This document shows positions 56,955 through 64,000 of a stretch of 64,000 nucleotides of DNA, one piece after another; positions within the stretch are counted from its first letter, which is position 1, and every line of letters starts with the position of its first letter. Both the position numbers and the translations under genes were made by a program. The notes under the pieces are model-generated. The model ran no database searches. It had not been told where the DNA came from and saw only the letters and a program-made list of their open reading frames with translations. The stretch comes from Ovis canadensis (taxonomy: Eukaryota; Chordata; Mammalia; Artiodactyla; Bovidae): the NCBI RefSeq assembly GCF_042477335.2, contig NC_091248.1, forward strand, positions 114,232,501 through 114,296,500, in the 5' to 3' direction.

Positions 56955-57773
56955 TCAATTTACTATTCATTAACCAAGAAACTGTGTTCTGAGAATCCTA
57001 TCAGGAATTGGGGAATTTAAAAGTATTTAAAATAATGGTCTTTGTCTTCAGTAGAATTCATAATCTAGTGTGCCTGTTTTTTCTAGATGTATTTGATCTA
57101 TCTCTTTTCAGTCATGAGAATCATAGTTAATGGGATTACAGGTACCTTTGACATCACATGTTAGATCTATGAGAAATTGTCTATAAAGGAAATTTTCTGC
57201 ATTTTTACATTTAAAAAGTGTGTACATTATAACTTTAGAGTGATTCTCATAAGACTTGGTGTTTTTCTCCTGCAATCAGACATTAGTTTTATAATTTTTC
57301 AAACACATAATCAGTCCATAAAATTTTTTAGTTGTGAAAAAATGTTTAAATACATAACTTTCCTCTGGGTCAATACGAAAGTGATTTGTATTATCCTCCA
57401 GCTCCTAGTTCCTCTCATTGGAGTCAGACAGTGTCGTTAGTTTCTTGTATCCTTTTGAGAAAGATTTTGTGCTTAAATACACACACATACATGGGGGTTT
57501 TTATACAAATGATAAAAAGCTGTATACAGTCTTCCCCGGTCGGGATCACTACATGGCAGTCTGGAAGGGACAAAGAACTGCTTTCTTGTTTTGGCTGCAT
57601 AAGGTTGTATTGAGCAAATATACTATAATGTATTTAATCCACTCCTGAGAAATGCTAAATTTTTCCCTGTCTTGCTACTACAGTGGTGACGTTAAACCTG
57701 ATGTTTTTATACTTGTCAATGCAGGGGATAGCTCCATCCTGAAGTCCTAGAAGGGTAATTTGCACTAAATATA

Positions 57774-57779
57774 AATAAA
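57774..57779 (+). promoter_or_regulatory. STMP1: candidate STMP1 polyadenylation signal (long form)
   Basis: AATAAA in ataaataaagtccc, about 1.35 kb after the stop. Confidence 0.35.
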
Positions 57780-58019
57780 GTCCCATCTCACTGGGCGTTT
57801 TGTTTCAGAGAGCTTTTTGAGCAGCTTCACTGATAATGCCATTTCTGAAGACATTTTAGCAGAGTCAGTAAACTGGAAGAATGGCTTAGGGACCTTTTTT
57901 TCAGACAGTGATGCCACTGTTACTGTGATGATAAAATGAAGTGATTCTGCTTCTCTTGGGAAACATGGATCTTTCATATATGGAGATGAGTTTTGTCCCT
58001 GTTGAGTTGCACTGGTGTG

Positions 58020-58215
58020 TGAGACAGATTAGGATCGTATTATGGACTGACTTCTCCCTTGAAGTGTGATCAGGGGCAAGCAGCTTATTTTTCTGAAACT
58101 GTTGTATTCTCTGTACCTACCTCAGAGGGCTTCCATGAGAAACAGCTGAAATAATGTGTGTGATGTGTAGTGCAGTGCTTTGCAAATTATCCAATAAATA
58201 GTAGATACTACTCCA
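58020..58215 (+). repeat. MIR SINE
   Basis: aggggcaagcagcttatttttctg, gtacctacctcagagggcttcc and gcagtgctttgcaaattatcc: MIR order. Its aataaa could serve as a poly(A) signal. Confidence 0.7.
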
Positions 58216-60875
58216 AACATGTTGCTTTGGGTCCGAATACTTTTTTTTTTCCCCCTGCACTCACTTTTGGAGCAAAAGTCTATGAATTGTGCAAAATTTG
58301 TTACTATTCTTTGGTCACTCGCTTTGTTGATGAAAATCTATAGTATCCACATTGATCATACCACCTGGCTTACAAGGTTTGCTCTTGAACGACTGAATTC
58401 TTAGCAGAGTGAACTGCAATCTTGAAGGAGAGAGATTTACCATCCTTGAGAATATTCAAAATGCCACAAACTTAGAGAACCATTTTCAAAGACAGATTCT
58501 TTTTTTTTTATCACCTATGGAACATTGTTACTTGTGGATGTGTTCTCCCAGACCAGCTTCTTTGGGGGCGAGGGTCACTTAGATGTTGTAGTATTAGGTC
58601 TCTATAATTATATGTTGTAAGTGAAACTCATTTGGACTTAGAGCTTCCCATCAGAAGTGACACGTAACCTTGATGAGGGGGATCATTTCTTCCAGTGGGA
58701 GCCATCCGGGAAATGACCTTCACCATGTAAACTGCTCCACAGTGAACACAGGCTGACTTCCTGGTCACCCTTCAGAGCCCCTCTCCTAGTTTTAGGTCCT
58801 TGCAGGAGTGAAAAGGAGCTTTGAGTTCTCAGGCAGGGTTGTCTTCACTGAGATACAGTGTTGAAGGAGCCCAGAACCACCACGGATTTTAGGGGATGTT
58901 GTGGCGGTAATGACGGCACTGGCTGGTGCGCTCCCTGGGTGTTGTGTCGAGAGCCTTGCCTCGCAAAGCAGTGGAGGGATGGGAAGAACCACTAAGAGAC
59001 AGGCTTTGTTTTCTTATTAAAAAGTTTGAAAATCACTGTTGTGATTTAAGGAGACTTTCTGCTACTCCTGACCTTAAAAGGAGGATTACATAAAATACTA
59101 CTAAAGTTACTCATGTGTGAAAAGTAAGACTTCAGGGTTGATGTTGGGAACCTAAAAAATACATTGAACTAGAAACCTTATCCTTAAACTGTAACCTCCT
59201 AAACAAAATACCCAAAGAAAGAAAAAACCAAAAGAACCTTACTTGGCACTGTATTTTATGAATTGAAGTTACCAGCTGATGTCTGTAGACCTCTCTTCTG
59301 GTTTAGTGTTAATTAAGTGATAATTAAGCAGTTTTGGGTTTACAGGGACAGTTTTATTTGCTTCTTTCTAACTCATTTACTTAATTTTCATTTCTGCGAC
59401 TCGAGAAAAGTTAGGATATGTGGGTTTTCCAGTTGTCTGTACTTAACGGGTCCATGGAGCATGTGTAACATGCATGATGTTTTCATTTCCTCCGAGTGGT
59501 TCACTCCCTAGATACTGTACTCGTGTTTGCTTTTCTGCTAAACTCTCCCACGTTTTAAATACTTTCCCTGTTACTCCTCCTGACGGAACACTCTGTACTG
59601 TGCTGAAGCAAAGGAGACTTTTCTTCAGCTCCCCGGCCTGAACTTTGCACATAGCATTTCCCAGCCTTACTCAGATGAGTTCTTTTTTTCCCCACTGTCT
59701 GTTAACGCCTTGCCTCGTGGAAAGGAGCAGGACAGTGAAGGGGAAATACTTTGAGATGTTGCCTGGTCTTAATAGGGAGTCTGTGAAACTTGGATTTTCA
59801 CATGTTCTATTTATACCTTTCCTAAATCTGGATGCCACATAGTCAAGCACTGAAGACCTAGCAGATGGCATGGGAGAGAAACAGGCCAGTAGTGAAGTTT
59901 TGTGGAAAGTGCCTTGGGTGTGGTGGGACATTGCAAAACCTGAGTCCTGTGCCCGCATATGGAAAGCGCATCTCTTACACGTACAGCTGTACCAGACTGG
60001 GCCAAGCGGAAGGCGCCCTGTAAATAGAGCAGGCGGTGTGCTCAGATTTGTTCAGTGACGGCGGCCCCAGGACAGCTGCCTGAGCTCTTGGGTGCTCTCA
60101 GCTCCCTGTCTTAACAGTGGTTCAGTTATCTCGCTCGCCTGAGAGTGATCCTAGTGTTGAGATGCACTTTTCACACAGGTGTCTAAATATGAAGCCACCT
60201 GCTTTATTTGGGTTCAGCTAAATAAGAGATCTACTCTGACAACGGAGGAAAAACTTAGCTCTTTTTTACTTACTAAAATGGCACACGAGTCTTTGTTTCA
60301 TGTGAATTCTAACATAAAAGGTTGTATACTATGTACTTCATGGGTGACTTAAAGGAATTTCCGAGGCAACTTTAAGCAGAATTTGATGTATAATCAAGAA
60401 TAAGATGCAACTCTATTTGGTGTTTTTGTTTCTCAGTTTCATCAGCTATAAAAGGAGCTGTATAAGATGATCGTTTACAGCTTTTCCACCCATGTAGAGT
60501 TGTGATATGAGAAGAGAAGGATCAAATTTAATGTATTTGCAAAAGACAGCACTACTAAGCAGAGCTGTTAGGTCCTGTCCAGCAGCAGAGCGATTTTAGA
60601 AGACAAGGAGTTGTGAGTCACAGCTGATGCTCGTGAGTCATATCTGGAATGAGCAGGCTGCTTTGGACTGAGTCTGTGGTCTGGGGACAGAACGGTGCTG
60701 TTCGGTCTACTGACCAGACCAAAATAAACACCCTTTCTGAACTGACTTCTCGAGAGTGTTAGCCGCCTGATGGACGTGGCAGCAGCTTCATGGAGCTGCT
60801 CTGCTTTCTGTTTCAGAGTGAGTCAGGGTCTCAAATAGCTTAACAGGGGCCAATCATTCTAAGTCAACTGAATTC
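58216..60875 (+). other. STMP1-SLC13A4 intergenic sequence
   Basis: 2.7 kb of largely unique sequence. I see no exon, RNA gene or named repeat; short open frames only. Confidence 0.5.
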
Positions 60876-61117
60876 TTTTTTTTAATTTTTTTTATTTTTG
60901 GCTGCACTGGGTCTTTGTTGCTACTTGCAGGCTTTCTCTCTAGTTGCTGTGTGAGAGCTTCTCATTGTAGTGGCTTCTCTTGTTACTGAGCATGGGCCTA
61001 GGACTTGTGGGCCTAGTCGCCCTGTAGGATGGGGAATCTTCCCAGACCAGGGATTGAATCCGTGTCCCCTGAATTGGCAGGCGGATTCTTAACCACTGGA
61101 CCACCAAGAAAAGTCTG
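60876..61117 (-). repeat. CHR-2-like SINE
   Basis: tttttggctgcactgggtctttg body, ctctagttgctgtgtgagagc, ccagaccagggattgaatccg and cttaaccactggaccacc head in reverse. Confidence 0.75.
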
Positions 61118-61674
61118 AAGTCAACTTAATTCTCTGTCACCTTTTCTTTCTCCTTTTGCTTGTTTATACTCCCAGCATCTTATTAATTATCTGTGCATTG
61201 CCTTGTGGTCTGACTTAAAGGTTTGGCATCTTAAATTCTGTAACAGGTCAGACACTTGACCTTTTGGCTCCCCTGACAGTAGGAGTGACATCCTGACTCA
61301 GAAATATTTCAAAGCAGCATGACCGGTAGCGATGCTGGTTCCTCAGACCAGCCATACAGACCAGCTGGTCCCTCAGACGTACCTCACATTGGCATTTCAT
61401 TTGGGCTCATTCACTTTTGTAAGTGGCCAGATAATTTGGCCTACGCTAACTGGAAGCAGCAGTAATATTCCTGGTTAAACCTGGTGCAGGTTTTTGACTG
61501 GCACAAAAGAAACTTTGTAACTTACAGATAGATGATAACTAAGAGAGTGACTTTGTTGGTAAATCATTGTGGGAAGACTGCAGTTGCTGTCATTAGTAAC
61601 TTAAAATCAATTCAAGCAGTGCTGTAACCATGGTTTCCTCCTTTTCCCATAAGGTGTATTTAGCAAGTGAAGTG
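61118..61674 (+). other. intergenic
   Basis: Unique sequence between two SINEs. Nothing supportable seen. Confidence 0.45.
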
Positions 61675-61882
61675 AGTGAAGTCACTCAGTCGTGTCTGAC
61701 TCTTTGCGACCCCATGGACTGTAGCCTACCAGGCTTCTCCATCCATGGGATTTTCCAGGCAAGAATCCCGGAGTGGGTTACCATTTCCTTCTCCAGGGAA
61801 TCTTCCCGACCCAGGGATCGAACCTGGGTCTCCCTCATTGGAGGCAGACGCTTTAACCTCTGAGCCACTAGGGAAGTAGCTG
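61675..61882 (-). repeat. Bov-tA SINE
   Basis: Reverse unit from cactcagtcgtgtctgactc to gctttaacctctgagccactaggg. Confidence 0.9.
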
Positions 61883-62004
61883 ATGGTAAAAATCTGAAAT
61901 GTGTCACGCTGGAGGGGTTGGGAACAACATCCAGTCCTGTGGCAAAGACTTCTGTCATGGGAATAGGGGTGCAGTTCGGGAAGGAGGAGGAGGCCTGGAC
62001 TTCA

Positions 62005-63035
62005 GAGTCATTTCAAGGAAGACATTTATTGAGCAGACAGGCACACAGTTTACTGTACCATATAAGTTGCTGGAGACTTTAAGAGACATAAGACATCTCC
62101 CCTCCCCTCCAGGGGCTCATCAACTGTGCTTATCTTTTTGGGGGCGAACTACTCATTGCCTCCTGAAGAAAACCCATCGACATATCATTAATAGTGCTGT
62201 GGCCTTAGTTTCTGCCTCCTCAGGTAAGACAGGTACGAACTATGAAGGTTTTTCCTTCCTCCCAATGCTTAACCAGCATGGTGGTATTGATGGTTAGTGC
62301 TGAGTGGAGAGAGAGATACTGATCTCAAAGTGTCTTCTTTCTGCCTCCTTTTCCTTTGACAGAGAACAGCACCAGCCTCATTCTGCAGGGGACACTGTTT
62401 CTTTGCAGGGATTTGGTGCAACGGTATAGAGAGGCCATTGATGAGAGATACTTAAAAGAGGAGTGATAAGAGTACTGATGGCCACAAAGAGGCCTCCCTA
62501 AGAACTGCCCTTTTGTGGGGAGAGCTTGGCGAGAAACACCTAGGAGAAAGGAGCCGACGTCAGGTCTCAGGTTCTGGGTGAGACTTCCCCCGAAGAGGAG
62601 ATGACACTGGTTTCACTCTCTGCACTTGGTAGCATGATTTGGGTTTTCTCCTTCTATTCCTAAATGGGACTGAGAATTTAAGAATAACATCAAACCCAGG
62701 GGGACTGGTCAGTTTGTGAGGCTTAGCCTCTGAGGGGCAACAAAGGCAGACTTGTCTCTTGCTGGCTTTCAGAAAGAGCTGGTTGGAGAGACAAGCTACA
62801 AGGGAGGGAGAAGGGTTTTAGGTTTCCTTCCACTGCAGCGCTGAGAAAGGAGGGCAGAGCGGAAGACACGTCTGGGCCTGTGCATTGTGCTTGGAGGCTC
62901 TCTGCACGTCACCGGAGGTGGAAGACAGAGGAATCTTCTGAGGGGGTCCCGTACTCCTGGTGGTCCTCTCAGCCTGTTGGTCAGCCTCTGCTGGGTGCTG
63001 GTTGCTCCTGGGGTCGGGCCGTTCGCCCGCAGGGA
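62005..63035 (-). other. SLC13A4: SLC13A4 3' UTR (end inferred)
   Basis: Unique non-coding sequence after the SLC13A4 stop on the minus strand. It ends at the first canonical minus-strand AATAAA (62025-62030). The end is inferred from that hexamer only. Confidence 0.5.
62025..62030 (-). promoter_or_regulatory. SLC13A4: candidate SLC13A4 polyadenylation signal
   Basis: tttatt on the plus strand is AATAAA on the minus strand, about 1.0 kb after the stop. Confidence 0.5.
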
Positions 63036-63173
63036 TCAGGCCTGATCAGTGATATTACTGACCTTGGCCCAGGCAGGAAACGTGTTGAGGTCGAAGAGGC
63101 TTATTCCCCACGTATTGATGGCCACCATCACTGTCACCAGGCCAATAACGTTGACCCCCAGACCAGCTTTCAC
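63036..63173 (-). CDS. SLC13A4: SLC13A4 last coding exon (Na+/sulfate cotransporter NaS2)
   Basis: Acceptor ctgcag on the minus strand (63174-63179), then 45 codons from VKAGLGVNVIGLVTVMVAIN to PAWAKVSNITDQA and tga (63036-63038). SLC13A4 is a plasma-membrane sodium-coupled sulfate transporter of the DASS family, strongly expressed in placenta and brain barriers. The exon supplies the final hydrophobic segment (LGVNVIGLVTVMVAINTWG) and the extracellular tail with an N-glycosylation sequon, NIT. The order STMP1 then SLC13A4 in convergent orientation agrees with human 7q33. The upstream exons, including the PPNAIVF-type signature exon, are beyond 64000. Identified from family recall and synteny. 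Confidence 0.85.
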   Translation of the reverse strand: MKAGLGVNVIGLVTVMVAINTWGISLFDLNTFPAWAKVSNITDQA

Positions 63174-64000
63174 CTGCAGGGCACAAGCAGCAGGGTGCAC
63201 AGCCCGCGGTCCCTGTGAGCAGACAGCACAAGTGCCCAGGTGCCCCCTGCCTGAGCCTCTCCTCCTGACATGACCCCAGCCCCCCTGCATGACCCTGACT
63301 TGTTCCCGTCACTGCCCCCTGGTACTCTAGTGGTGCCTTATAGCGGGCACAGGCCTGTAGAGGACCGGCGGACAGGAAGGACTTGGGGCTGGGAGACGGC
63401 CGTTGGCATCATCTCTCCTTTTGTAGCACGCTCACTATTGCATGGAGGCCTAGGAGGTGTGTGCTTGGGACGCCAGATCTTGGAATGTTAGGTTGCACAG
63501 AAACAGCTACATGACTGGGAAATGTGTTCACTGAGATAGGGGAGCTCCTCGAAGCTGAAGCCTATCAGAGCGGTCACTGTTCCTTCACAGCAGGGGCCTC
63601 CCGGGAGAGCCTGCGTTCTGTGACTGTTGCCTTTTCCCCACAAGGAACAGCTAAGGAAGTAGTGTCCTTGGGTTCACCTGGGCAAAGGTCAGCCGCCTGC
63701 ACCAGCCCTTCCACAGAAAGGCAACAGACAGCGCCCTGGCTGGGGGCGTGGGGCCTTTGCTGCTTTCTCCTGGGGGAACGTCACCGCCAAGGCTCTGACC
63801 GCTTCGTTTCTGTCGTGGCACTGACATGCCCAGGCAGAAGGGGGACGTGGGGGAAGAAGGATGGCAGAGCCAGGGCCGTCTGGGAAAGTGTCCACTAAGG
63901 AGGGCTGGCATCATAGCGGGTGACAACCCAAGTGCACAGCGAGTCACCGCAAGTCCACTAACCGGGACTGAGCTGGGCAGGTTGCGAGGGAAAAGTGAAT
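63174..64000 (-). other. SLC13A4: SLC13A4 last intron (partial)
   Basis: GC-rich intron sequence. I searched it for the DASS signature exon and did not find it, so the intron continues past the window. Open frames here (63055-63312, 63524-63898, 63651-63947) are chance products of GC content. Confidence 0.7.

Larger units (their letters stand above)
56426..58215 (+). other. STMP1: STMP1 3' UTR (end uncertain)
   Basis: Non-coding, AT-rich. Candidate poly(A) signals are at 56949-56954, 57774-57779 and 58193-58198; the last lies inside a MIR. The short form would end near 56975 and the long form near 58215. Confidence 0.5.

Noticed and set aside
63524-63947. Overlapping 98-124-codon frames on both strands
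   Set aside because: GC-rich intron of SLC13A4. Frames on both strands and no similarity to the DASS family.
1-64000. CRISPR array, prophage, operon or other prokaryotic system
   Set aside because: The window is ruminant nuclear DNA with spliced genes. No regularly spaced repeats or bacterial gene layout exist.

Overview
This is a mammalian, ruminant (bovid) nuclear window. The evidence is BovB (RTE-type) LINE copies, many tRNA-Glu-derived Bov-tA SINEs and their CTG/CAG-tailed dimers, and CHR-type cetartiodactyl SINEs. These sit among older MIR, L2, L1M and MER5-type repeats shared by placental mammals. The gene order NUP205 - STMP1 - SLC13A4 matches human 7q33, so this should be the orthologous bovid segment. 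I cannot separate cattle, sheep and goat from the sequence alone.

Region 1-40.1 kb is the 3' half of NUP205 on the + strand. I could place 21 consecutive coding exons with consistent splice phase, from 2547 to the stop codon at 39205. They sum to 2844 nt, or 947 C-terminal residues of the inner-ring nuclear pore scaffold protein. The first half of the gene lies upstream of the window. The introns are filled with repeats. The intron at 37294-37744 has minor-spliceosome (U12) signals. A 97% identical 245-bp segment occurs in two introns.

Region 40.1-42.0 kb is a SINE-rich intergenic stretch with a clear nested insertion. It ends at a CpG island (about 41995-42425) with a CTCF-like motif and an ETS motif. 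This island is the promoter of STMP1 (C7orf73), a 47-residue mitochondrial membrane microprotein encoded on three tiny exons at 42214, 54938 and 56351. Its first intron of 12.7 kb holds an ancient L1 interrupted by a BovB, which is in turn interrupted by a Bov-tA.

Region 57-64 kb runs from the STMP1 3' UTR into mostly unique sequence. It then reaches the last coding exon (63036-63173, minus strand) of SLC13A4, the sodium/sulfate cotransporter NaS2, which converges on STMP1. I found no bacterial, viral or CRISPR-like system and no new gene family. The points of interest are the probable U12 intron, the intronic duplication, inverted repeat pairs around exons, the microprotein gene and several datable nested insertions.
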